A stretch of 64,000 bases of DNA, taken from positions 17,368,401 to 17,432,400 of the forward strand of contig CM041086.1 of the NCBI GenBank assembly GCA_023079485.1, in the 5' to 3' direction. The notes beneath the pieces were generated by a model. The model was given only the letters and a program-made list of their open reading frames with translations, was not told the DNA's origin and did not search any database. Of this stretch, positions 11,811 through 23,500 are shown piece after piece. The translations under genes and the position numbers were made by a program. The DNA comes from Archilochus colubris (Eukaryota; Chordata; Aves; Apodiformes; Trochilidae). Every line of letters begins with the position of its first letter. Position 1 is the stretch's first letter.

Positions 11811-13576
11811 CCAGCACCTTCTGAGCCCAGGTGAGCACCGCTGGGGGCTGACAGCATCCACGGGAAGGTTTGGTCCCCAGTTGTCCCATCCCTGGGTGCC
11901 ACCAGAGGCTTTGCCCTGCCTGCTGGGGGCTGCATCTCCAGCCCACCCCAGGCTGAGCTGCAGAGATACCCCAGGAACCCGCCCAGCAGCTCTTTCTCTC
12001 TTTTATTGTGTTTTCCCAGGTCAATGGATAACTTTACAGCCCGAAAACATCAAACAGAACAACCCTGGGGAGGCAGTGTCCCAGCTGAGTCACCTGGTGG
12101 GGAAGGGGCCATAAAGTTCAAAAACAAACCCATCCTGAAAGTCATGGCCATGGTGTAGAGGTGGGTGCTGGGCTGGCTGGAGGTGTGGGGTGGGCACCCA
12201 TGGCATCTGCTCCACATCCCAGGGGGTTTGGGGTTTCTCCCACTGGACCCTGGGCATAGGGTAGCACCGTGCAAGGACTTTGCTGTCCTGTAGCCATGGA
12301 AGCTTCCTTCCAAAATCAGCCCAGGGGGCTGGAAGGAGAGCAGAGCCTTGCTGATCCTCATCCACACAGCTGAGAGGTGGAGATGGGTGGGTTTCAAAAA
12401 AAACACCAAAAAAATTAAAAAACCAAACAAAATTATGAATGATGGTTTGGAAACCTGACTGGAGCTTCCCTGCAGGGACACCCCAAAGGGGACCTTCTCT
12501 CCCCACCTCCCATGGCTAAGGGAAAACTGGGACAGGAGGGTCCCCAGCCACCACCTGTGCCATTGGGCTGGTCCTGGGGTCACCTGGGAGCCTCCCAGAA
12601 GGATCTCCATCCCACAGCCCCATCCACACTGCTGCCACCTCTGGGGATTTCCCTGCTGCAGCCCCAGGGGGAAGGACCCTTGGGCTTTGCATGCAATAAA
12701 CCAGCCCCTCTCTGGACTTTCCTGCTGGTGTGGCAGATCTGCCCTGTTCCTCCCTATCTTGGTGACCTCAGCAGGAACCCTTTGGCTGCCTGGGCAAAGT
12801 CCAGCATGCTGAAGGAGAGGTTGGGGGGGGGAAGGGGGGTGCCAGGAGGTGCTCAGGTGCTCAGCCATGTGATGCCTTTTGCCACAGGAACACTCTGAGC
12901 AAAGCTGAGCAGCATCCCAGCTCTGTCCATGCCAACGTGGGACCACACATCCCCAGGTGAGTTTCCACAGGTCCTGGCACACCAAATCCTTGCTGTTCCC
13001 AGCACTCAGCCCAGGATGGATCCATGGTGATCTCCACAAAGATCTGCTAGGCCTCCAGACCTCCCCAGAGCCTCTGCCCTCTGGTCCATATCTTCCTAAA
13101 ACTTTGCTCTGCAGAAGCTTCCATCTCCCTTCCAGGCCCCAACCTCCCTCCTCTGACATCCCCCTGGGAGGATGGGGGGGTCCCTGGCTCAACCCCAATT
13201 CTTGTTTAAGTGATGGTGAAATCTGGAAGCAACCAAGGGAGGAGAAGGACTTGGAGAGTGGGGAACCATCCACAGGGTCTAAAAGCCAGAGGGGAAGGAT
13301 GGAACCCAACTCATCTCAGCAATGAATGGGATTCATTCAGCAAGGAATGAAGTTAGAGCTGAGGGAACCTCATCAGGAGGCACCTCCCAACACCAACAGT
13401 GCTCCAGGGTCACACCAGGCACCTTCCCCACCTCACATACCCATTTTCCTACCTAAACCAAATAAAAAAAAATCTGCTTTGGGTTTGTTGTGGGTTTTTT
13501 TCCCCCTTTTTTAAGCCTGGAAAATCAGGAGATGAGCAGAAGACGGAAGAACCACCACTTCTCCATGGGATTAAAT
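11811..13576. other. Intergenic stretch between CR1 and KLF5L 3' end
   Basis: A long minus-strand open frame crosses 12050-13309, but it has no recognisable domain, conserved core or exon-like structure. I treat it as chance openness in GC-rich DNA. Nothing else is supported here. Confidence 0.5.
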
Positions 13577-13918
13577 TTTATTACAAAATATGAGCTGGAT
13601 TAAGAGCTGGAGGGGAGGTTTGGGGTGTGGGAGGGGAGGGGGGGTCTGTAACAAACAAAAACAACACCAGAAAACTTCCACCCAAGTTCTCCAGGTCCCA
13701 CTTCTGGGTTTGTTTGTTTTTTTTCACATTGTGTTCACCTCTGACAGTCAACAGCCACGGTCAGTCCCACCACACCACACCACACCACACCACACAGTGC
13801 TCTTTGCCTATTTACAGCCATTTTGGGGGGGTTGTTTTTTATTTACAGTGATTTGGGGGGAGGGGGAGGGGTTGTTTTTTATTTACAGTGATTTTGGGGT
13901 TTGTTTTTTCTTTTTATT
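13577..13918 (-). terminator. KLF5L: Candidate KLF5L polyadenylation signals
   Basis: On the minus strand AATAAA hexamers occur at 13913-13918, 13878-13883, 13838-13843 and 13577-13582. The last, in context GTAATAAAATTTAATC, looks strongest and would end a 3' UTR of about 2.9 kb. Two of the signals lie in a 40-bp direct duplication (gttgttttttatttacagtg) at about 13831 and 13871. A (CCACA)n run lies at 13767-13796. Which site is used cannot be seen from the sequence. Confidence 0.5.
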
Positions 13919-14647
13919 TTCCCTGTTTTGACACAGGCACAGCAGAGAGGAGCCCAACCCTTTGCTCCGCACCAAGCACGTGCTTGCAGAATCTCCTGGC
14001 TTTGCAAGCCTTCTCCAAGGATTCCCAAGTGTCCCAAAGACCCTTCCTTCAGAGAGGAACTTTGCTTCCTCCCCAGCACCTCCTTTTCCCTGGATTTCTC
14101 CCAAGGAACACTTGCCCTTGGCCACCCAGAGCTGGGATGCAAGGTGAGAAGTTGGCCCCAGGGAAATAACAAGTAAAAGCTGAGCCTTGCTGGGGCTTTT
14201 CCTTTGGAGTTCTTGTTGGTTTGTTGTTGGTTTGGTTTTTTTTAATCTTTCAAAGCACAAGTAGAACGTTTATATTTCAGCAGTTTGTGTGCAGAGCAGT
14301 GCTGGGTGGGTTTGGTTCCTTTTTTTTGCTAAGACTCTTCTTCCTCTGCCCCCCCACCCTCATGAAATGAAAAGAAACCCCAAAATAATAATACCAATAT
14401 CTCTGTACACACAGCATTTGTCTGAGGAGGAGCTGAAGCTTTTTTTTTTTTTTCTCTCTGTAGTGAAAAATAACCAACCAAGATCATCAGGAAAATGACT
14501 TACAATTCCCCCCAGGATTTGAAGCTGCCCATTGGGAGGTTTGGCTTTGTGCTGCTGCTGGGAGCCCAGGTGTGGAGCCCCAGCAGCACAGCAGAGATGG
14601 GAAATGGGAAAAAGGGGGTGAGGGTGAGCAGAGGTCTCCTTGTCCAA

Positions 14648-14741
14648 AAAAAAAATAAAAATAAAAATTAAAAATAAAAATAAAAATAAAAATAAAAATA
14701 AAAATAAAAATAAAAATAAAAATAAAATAAAAAAAAAAAAA
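14648..14741. repeat. (AAAAAT)n microsatellite
   Basis: About 14 copies of the hexamer AAAAAT, ending in a pure A-run. On the KLF5L sense strand this reads (ATTTTT)n inside the putative 3' UTR. Confidence 0.95.
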
Positions 14742-15784
14742 GAAAGAGGGGGGCAATGAGATCCTTCTGGGAGGGACCAGCCCAATGGCACACGTGGTGG
14801 CTGGGTCCACCTTGGGAGTTTAGCTCCCAAGAGATGCACCAAAAGAAACCCCAAAGAAACAAAAAAAACCCCAAACCAAAACAAAAAAACCCAGTTCTTC
14901 CTAGATGGAAGTTGCAGTCACAGCCGTGGGGACTTCCAAGGAGCTGGGGTGGAGCCCAGCAGGTCCCAGCATGGCCATGTTGGGTCCCCAACCTGAGCTT
15001 TCTGGAGGCACCAGGTACCCTGAAATCCCTTTGGCCTCAGCCCCAGCTCCCACACCCAGCACCACCACTGCCTTCCCAGGGGGTTTTCCATCCTCAGAGC
15101 CCTTTCCTGAGCCTCTCCAGCCCAGCTGATGTGCCCAACACCTCACAGCACCCTGGGAAGAGCAGGGAAGGGGCCTTAGGGTGGTGAAGCTGTGAGGTAG
15201 GTAACATGATTGCAGTCTGAACAGCAGGATTCATTGGAATTTGGTTCAAAGATGCTTTGGTTTTGGTTTTTTTTTTTTCCTCTTTTTTGCCTGAATGTGG
15301 TGAAATGACAGCAGAAGCCTGGTGTGATCGGTGATGGCTGAGCCCTCCTCTGCATGTTCAAGGCATGAGCAGAACCTGCTCATTTTGTTTTGTTTTTTTT
15401 TTTGGAGAAAGGCACAGTGGATTCTGGAGAAACAGAGCTCCATTGGTGGCTTTTTTTTTGCTCTGGGTGGCTTTGAGAGGAGACCCCCACCTGGTCCTCC
15501 CAGAGACACCTGAAGTCAAAATTCATCTCGGAAGCAGAAATGCTAAGGACACAACCAAAAGAACCTGGCCAAGCAGGGCAGATATTTGCAGCCTTGAGCG
15601 AGGTGGCTGCCAGGAAACCCCAGGTGGGCTCAAGGGGACACAAATGATGGCTCTTGTCACCTGCTTTTGTGCTGTCCCTTGCTTGAAGGCACAGCAGGTG
15701 AGTATATCACCATCCCCTTCTATGCTCTCATCATCTTCTCTCATCCAAACCATCTTCTCATCTGAACCATGTTCCTACCTAGAA

Positions 15785-15845
15785 GGGTTGGAGCAGATGA
15801 TCCTTGAGGTCCCTTCCAACCTGGCATTCCATGATTCCACGCCCC
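15785..15845 (+). mobile_element. CR1 LINE 3' tail
   Basis: The terminal CR1 block 'gagcagatgatccttgaggtcccttccaacctggcattccatgattcca' is recognisable. It is only about 60 bp long. Confidence 0.75.
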
Positions 15846-16292
15846 CACCGAGACTGGGGTTGTCAGCACACACAACCCTGGCCATGTGCTCCTCTTCATG
15901 CAAGTCAGAGGTGCCAAACCCCCAGGCAGGCCATGGGACAAGGTGCCAAACCCACAGGCAGGCCATGGGACAAGGTGCCCCATCCAGGGCCAGGCCAGGA
16001 GGCAGCCCAAGAGGATTACGCCAAAAGTTTGACGTGAGACCTCTCCCGGTTGCTGCCAGGCCACCAACCCATCACAGCCTTCCTTGGAGCCACCATAGGT
16101 ACCAAAAAAAAAATAAAAATCCCAAAGAGCTTGAGACACAAAGGCCAATTGCTCCTGAGTGACAAATAAATAGCTGGTTGTTGGCTGGAAGAAAGCCCTT
16201 TGGAATCCAAGGTCCATCGTCCCAGTGCTCTCAGGAGCTTTGTCATAAAATCAGTCTAGAATTAGAACTCTTGGGGTTGTTGTTTTTTGTTT

Positions 16293-16333
<41 letters not shown>

Positions 16334-16511
16334 AGATTACATTTAAAACCAGAAACATCTGGGGACAGGGCCTTCAGAGGGGGCTTTGCCCTGCCTGGTT
16401 GATCACAGCGTGGGGTTTGTTCCTGCGGAGGAGAAGAGGAGAAGCCCCTCGGTGAAAAGGGAAGAGTTTCAGCTGCTCTTGGAGAAGTGGTGAAGGAGGT
16501 TGGGAGGCTCC

Positions 16512-17481
16512 CTAGTTCTGGTGCCTCTTCATGTGGAGAGCCAGGTGGTCAGAACGGGAGAAGCAGCGGCCACAGGCCACACATTTGAAGGGTTTGGCCC
16601 CCGTGTGCTTTCGGTAGTGCCGGGTCAGCTCGTCGGAGCGGGCGAAGCGCCAGTCGCAGCCTTCCCACGTGCATTTGTAGGGTTTCTCACCTGCCAGGAA
16701 GAGACACGGGTCACTGGTACCACCCTGGCCTCCCAAAAATCCACATTGTCCTCTCCAAGGTGCCCCAGCTACAGGAAACTCTGGAGGGCACCCAGGGCTG
16801 CCCCACTGGTGGCCACACTGAAGCTATTTGCAGTCCATGGCCACCAAGGGACCATGGTCTTGACCATCCCAACCAGGTCTTGACCATGGCACACTCTGCC
16901 CTGCTTTGCTTTCTAGTCTTGTTGGGTTTTGGTTTTTTTTTTGTGCTGTTCAAGTTCCTGCTGGGTTTTGGAACATTTCTGGCTAAACCATTTTCTGACT
17001 TCTTTTTTTTTAACCTAAAATAGCCACAAATTCCAATAGGAAGTGTTGCTGCTCATACAGGGCAAGGGGCACCAGGTGGAAAGAGGGGTTGTACCATCTA
17101 AATTTTCCTACAAGGTCTTGTAGCTTTGAAACCTGGTTGATAGATGTTAGGGAGAGGTCTGCTAGGGTAGGTGTTAAGAAGAAATACTTCACAACGAGGT
17201 TTTAAGAGGTGGCCCTGAGAGGTGGTAGAAGCCCCAATCCTGGAAACACTCAAGGTCAGGTCTGAGCAAGCAACCTACTGGAATTGAAGATGTCCTTGCT
17301 CACTGCAGGGGGGTTGGACTGGATGACCTTTGAAGGCCCCTTCCAGCCCAACCCAGTTGATGATTTTATGATCCTCGTTGCCTCCAAGTTCAGCCCCGCG
17401 GCAACGACGCCAAACATCGTGTTTCCCGGCAGCATTCGGGTGATGTAATGGCTCTGCCCTCTCCCCCTACTCTTGCTCCTC

Positions 17482-17523
<42 letters not shown>

Positions 17524-20500
17524 CTATTCCCAACCTGAAATCAATCAAATTGTGCAATTTCTCAGCCAGCTGGGAACTGGGCTGGAACTGGGAGCTCACT
17601 TCCAACTCCTTGCATGTCGGGAGGTTGTGGAGCTGAACCCTCTCTCTCTCTCTGTCTCTCTCATGGGTGTGGTGCTCTCAAATATTAGTCCTCGCTCTTA
17701 ACAGCCTGAACAAGCAGGCAGAGTTCAGGGAATGTGCTGACTTTCCCCGACCTCAAATATTTACCGTTCCAGCAGCCCAATTGCCGAGCGCGGCGGCGGG
17801 AGCGCACGTCCGCACGCAGCCTGCGTGCACAGGCATGTGTGTCCTGCTCAGACATGCCTCCCCTGTCCCTCCCCTCTGCTGGGAAAGGGCAGGGCTTGGC
17901 CAGGAAACACAAAACAGTCAGCCACAGCAAGATCAACCAAGGTTTGGGATGTAGAAGTATGAAAGATAGGTGAAGCTGGGGGGCACCAAGGTCCTGCTCC
18001 TCTGAAAGCTCTGGGTTGGGTTGGGTTGGGTTGGGCAACCCAAGTTGGAGGCACCTCCAAGACCTTTTAGTCCCACCCTTGCCATGGTCAAGGACACTTC
18101 CCACAGCCCAGGTTGCTCCAAGCCCCATCCAACCTTCAACACTGCCAGGGATGGGGCAGCCACAGCTTCCTTGGGCAACCTGGGTCTCAGCACCTTCACA
18201 CCAAAAAATTTCCTCCTAAGATCTCCTCTCAGTTTCACCTCTTGCAGCTGGAAACCCTTCCCCTCCTCCCATCCCTCCCGGCCCTTGTCTGAAGTCCCTC
18301 CCCAGCTCTCCTGGAAACCCTTCAGGCACTGAATAAATACAGAATTTAACTACATCATCATCATCACAACAACAACAATAGCAACAACAACAACCACATA
18401 TTTACTTAAATTAATAACAATACCAGATAAATCCAGAATTAATGTCTGTTTCCAAGCCTGGTTTAGGACCCGCTGGGGATCCTGGGGTTCACACAGCACA
18501 GCCACAGACATTGTCCCAGTCGGGTCACCTGGCTGGGTCAGCCCTACCAATGCCTTTTGGTTTCAAACAATAAGAGGCTGATCTCCAGGATGGAAACAAA
18601 ATGCTTTCCATTGTCCCACGAGCTGGCTCCATCTCCCAGGACAGCACGGCAGGGCAAGCTCAAACAAAGGCCCCAAACTGGCATTCCCAGCCCCGAGCAG
18701 GGGGGTGAGCAACCACCGGGTTAGATATTTAATCTCACAATGGCACCCAGGAAATGAATGGTGTCTCCAGGAGATGAATACAGCCCGGCCCATGGCAACA
18801 GGCAAACCACAAGAAAAGATCTTGGAGATGGTGGACTTCTCCACCCGGCTGCCACCAGGAATGGAGAGAAAAGGCTTCGTTAACCCTTCGGGAGATGAGG
18901 GCAGTTGGCTTGGAACAGGCTGGCATCTTGAGGCTGGGACCTCAAAAGCAAAGCACGAGGCTTCCCAAGCTGGATGCAGACACCCTGCCTCTGACCCAGC
19001 TTTGGATTTGCTTCTTCTTGCCCATCCAACACCACCACTTTTCTTGGTGCTCAGGTCACCTCCTCCACCTCTCACAGCGACTGAAGGAGGCAAAGACCCT
19101 TGGGCTCCCAGGGCGAGCTGGGAAAACGACTGCACTTGGGTTCAAAAACTGCCCAAGTTTGCCTGGATCCATCTTTTATTTCATGGCCCGTGGGGACGGG
19201 GCCTGTCTGAGATGCCACCCATGCTCCAGGAGGAAAAGAGGTCTTTTATTTCAAAGCAAGAGCCCTGAAATTCAGATTCCTGCAGTGCCAAATGCTCATC
19301 CCCACCCAGCCCTCGGAGCTGGGACAATGTCCTTCCTGCTCCTTCCTTCCACCCCTTCCATGTTGGTCTCCAGCCTGCTCCTAGCCAGGCCCTGACAAAT
19401 AAAAACCCCCTTGTGCCTCACACACAAAGCAAAATTCCTTGCTGGCTGGTTTGAAGGGCTGATAAGAGGAAAGCAGAGCAGAGCCAAGTCCAAGAACCCA
19501 TTCCCAACCTCAGGATGGGTTTTGTTCGTTGTTAATAAAAAGAAAAGTGAACTCTGGGCCAGTTTAATTGCTTTCAGTAAAGATCAGCCCTTCTATAAAA
19601 GAGATTTATGAGGGCACTGATGGTTCCTGGACTACCTGGGGATCTGATAAAGGTTCAGGTATAATAAAAGCCTTAATGAGGAGACCTGTGCTTGAATGCA
19701 CAAACGCCACTGAGCGAGGCTGCCCCAGGAGGATGGTTGTGGTGGGAGCTGCTGGCTGGCAGTCACCCTGTTGGCACCAGCAAGGGCAGCCCAGGGTCCC
19801 TTTTCCCTCACAGCCCTTCTGCTCCTCTTCCCAGAGCCCATCCATCCCTGGGCTGGTGATGCACCAGCACTGCCCTGGGTGCAAGAGGGTTGTGTGGCTG
19901 GCAGAGGAAAGAGACAAGGGGTTGGGAACCACAGAGGTTGGTGACAGAGCAGAGGAAGCCCTTGTCTCCTGTGGGCTGAGCAGGGTCAGCCCTGGCTGGG
20001 ATTTGGGAAGAGCTCTGAGTGATCAAGGTTTGGGGGGCAGCTCTTCCACCCAAGCCATCGAAGCCTCCAAGAGGTCTCCTAAATTCTAGACTATGCCTCC
20101 AGAGGGCAAGTGCACCCAGCCATGTGCAGCAGCTCTGAACCAGGGCAACCTTGGACTTTTTAAAATGTTGATGGAATTCACCCTGCTCCTTCCCCCAGTA
20201 ACCACCCGAGGCTCAGGTCATCAACTCAGCTTCGTTACCACCACCAGGAACAGGAGCAGTGGAAGCAGTGTGGGCTGGCAGAGTTTCCTCAGGAGCACAG
20301 AACCACCCAATCCCAGATTGGTTTGGGTTGGAGAGACCGTAAATGCCAATCTGGGCATCCTTCTGCCATGGGCAGGGACCCCTCCCACAGCCCAGCCTGC
20401 TCCAAGCCCCATCCAACCTGGTCTTGAACAATTCCAGGGATGGGGCAGCCACAGCTCCTCTGGACAACCTGGGGCTCAGCACCCTCACACCAAAGAATCT

Positions 20501-23500
20501 CTTCCTAATGTCAAGACTTAAATCTCCCTCCTTGCAGCCTACAACCATCAGCCCTTGTCCCATCACTCCAGACCCTTGTCCTAAGTCCCTCCCCAGCAGC
20601 TCTGTGCTGCTCTTACCTGTGTGAGTCCTCTGATGTGCCTTCAGGTGGGAGCTCTTGGTATAAACTTTTGAGCAACCTGCAAAAAAAATAACCAACAGGA
20701 AAAAAAAAAAGAACACAGTGAGAAAGGAGCAGGTCTGAAGAGCACTCTGAGTAATTATATGCAAATCAGCCTGGCTAGACCCATTTTGTTTCTGCAGTAA
20801 CCCAAGACCATTCCTTCTCTCAGACAGACAGACAGACAGATGTTGACAGCTCTCCATCATTTCCTACAGAATCCTGACCCCCATGGGCATCATCCTAGGA
20901 ACTGTGGGGTGGGAAGAGTCAGGCACAGCCTTTCAAATCCCACCCCCCCATCCTCAAGTAGGTGTTGGGAGGTGGGATGAAAACCTGAAGTTCACCCCTG
21001 TTAGCTGCTGGCTTTGTGCTGCTGTTTGTCTGTCTGGATCCCATCTTACAAAGCTGGAGAGAAGAGGGATTTTGCAACAGTCCCACCCCCAGCAGACTTG
21101 GGGAAAATGTTCCAGCAAGCAGGAAAGGCTGGAGACACCATGGAGCCAGCACCTGGCTTTCAGGATCCAGAATCAAGCTGGTGGGAAGGCTTTGTTGGTT
21201 TGTTTTTTGTTTTTTCAGAAGCTCAGCAACAAAAGGCTGGATCAAAGAAAGGCTCTTCCCAGCCTCACCATGACTGCAGCAAAGGTTTCAACAGCCTCGG
21301 CCTGAACCATTGCCAGGGCCTGGTTTCAGTTAGATAAAGCTTAGGGAAGCTTCTCGGGATGTTTTTATGGCCCTTGCCTCATTCTGTGTCCACAACCATA
21401 TTAAGATGTGAATTTTTATGACCTGCATGAGCAACGTAATGGTATTTTTTTTTTTTTTGCCTTGCAAACAGCCCTGAAGGAAGCTCTTGGGTGAGATCAG
21501 CTCCCCACCCCATCCTGCTGGGGAGGTGCAGGAGCAGGCAGCTGCCTTTTCCCTCTCCGGAGTAGGAGGACTAAGAGTTGGTGACCCCATTCAGTCTTAT
21601 TTCTGATGTTCTGTAGAGGTCCCTCACACTGGAGAGATGAGGATGGATGAGACCAAGGGCTTCCTCACTGCTTGAGGCATGGAGACAAAGCCAGCTCAGC
21701 ACCCAGAGCAGTTCCCAATCCCAGAGGGAGCAGCCCAGGAGAAGCCAGAGCTGAGCCTGGAGCTTCCTTGCTCCAGCAGCACTTCTGCTGAGGAAGAAGA
21801 GGCTGGGGCCACCACCTGGAGATGTGGACTGGGGCTTTTCAAACAGGTCTCCCCTGTCCATCCAGTCACCGGGGTGAATTCCCCATGTCTCCCATCACTT
21901 CCTCCTCCAGAGCTGCTGTCCCTGCCACCAGCCCTGATGGCTTTCACCTCCAGATGAACCTCAGCAGGAGGGATTAGCAGCAGCCCTTCTGTCTCTGCAC
22001 ATCCACACCACCCAGACACACACTGGTTATAATTAGTGGTGGGTTTTGGGTTTTTTTTTTTGCACCTCAGGTGGGTTCCTGCCTTCCCAGGCAGGGCAAA
22101 ATCCTGCTGCAAACTGGCAAGCATGAAGCTGTTGCCCTGACCAGGTCTGACAAGAGCCATGGGGTCTGTCACTTCCACCCTTCATCTGTCACCATCAGCA
22201 GAAGGGAGAAAAAAAAGCTCAGCTGAAGCTGTTACCCAGGAGAAGGTGGGTGCAGCTTCTGGCTCAGAAAGTCCCTGCCTTGCAGGTTGCCAGAGGGTGG
22301 GGAGATGGAAGCACAGAAAGATCTCTCTCAACCTGTCCTCTCTGAGGTCCCTTCCAACCCCGTTAATTCTATGATTCTATGATTCCCATTCTTAGATACT
22401 TCCTCAGGTCACTTTCTGGGGACAGGATCTGGGCTAAACAGGCCCCTGGGCTGAGCTTCTGCAGCCACCATCATTCAGGATGGTTTCTCACTCCTTATGG
22501 GAAGGAAAGGAGAAAGGAAAGGGGAAGGGGAAGGGGAAGGGGAAGGGGAAGGGGAAGGGGAAGGGGAAGGGGAAGGGAAAGGGGAAAGGAAAGGGGAAAG
22601 GAAAGGGGAAAGGAAAGGGAAAGGAAAGGGGAAAGGGAAGGGGAAAGGAAAGGGGAAAGGAAAGGGGAAAGGAAAGGGGAAAGGAAAGGGGAAAGGAAAG
22701 GGGAAAGGAAAGGGAAAGAAAGGAAAGGGAAAGGGAAAGGAAAGGGAAAGAAAGGAAAGAAAGGGAAAGGAAAGGAAAGAGGAAGGGGAAGGGAAAGGAA
22801 AGGGGAAAGGAAAAGGGGAAAGGAAAGGAAAGGGGAAAGGAAAAGGGAAAGGAAAGGGGAAAGGAAAGGGGAAAGGAAAGGAAAGGAAAGGGAAAGGAAA
22901 GGGGAAAGAAAGGGAAAGGAAAGGGAAAGGAAAGGAAAGGAAAGGAAGAGGAAAGGGAAAGGGAAAGGAAAGGAAAGGAAAGGAAAGGAAAGGAAAGGAA
23001 AGGAAAGGAAAGGGAAAGGAAAGGAAGGGAAAGGGAAGGAAAGGGAAAGGAAAGAAGGAAAGGAAAGGAAAGAGGAAAGGAAGGGAAGAGGAAAGGAAAG
23101 GGAAAGGGGAAAGGAAAGGGAAAAGGGAAAGGAAAGGGGAAAGGAAAGGGGAAAGGAAAGGGGAAAGGAAAGGGAAAGGAAAGGGAAAGGAAAGGGAAAG
23201 GAAAGGGAAAGGAAAGGGAAAGGAAAGGGAAAGGAAAGGGAAAGGAAAGGGGAAAGGAAAGGGGAAAGGGAAAGGGAAAGGAAAGGGAAAGGAAAGGAAA
23301 GGAAAGGAAAGGAAAGGAAAGGAAAGGAAAGGAAAGGAAAGGAAAGGAAAGGAAAGGAAAGGAAAGGAAAGGAAAGGAAAGGAAAGGAAAGGAAAGGAAA
23401 GGAAAGGAAAGGAAAGGAAAGGAAAGGAAAGGAAAGGAAAGGAAAGGAGAAAGGGAGGAGAAAGGGAGGAGAAAGGGAGAAGAAAGGAAAAGAAAGGAAG

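Larger units (their letters stand above)
13583..16511 (-). other. KLF5L: Probable KLF5L 3' UTR
   Basis: Non-coding sequence immediately 3' of the KLF5L stop codon. It is T-rich in several places on the plus strand (A-rich in the mRNA) and carries a 30-base homopolymer run at about 16300-16329. It contains a CR1 tail fragment near 15.8 kb and a 33-bp direct duplication at about 15909-15980. Whether all of it is in the mature transcript depends on polyadenylation choice. Confidence 0.45.

Noticed and set aside
12050..13309. A 419-codon minus-strand ORF downstream of KLF5L
   Set aside because: No recognisable domain, low-complexity Pro/Ser/Trp composition, overlapping plus-strand frames equally open. 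Chance in GC-rich DNA is more likely.
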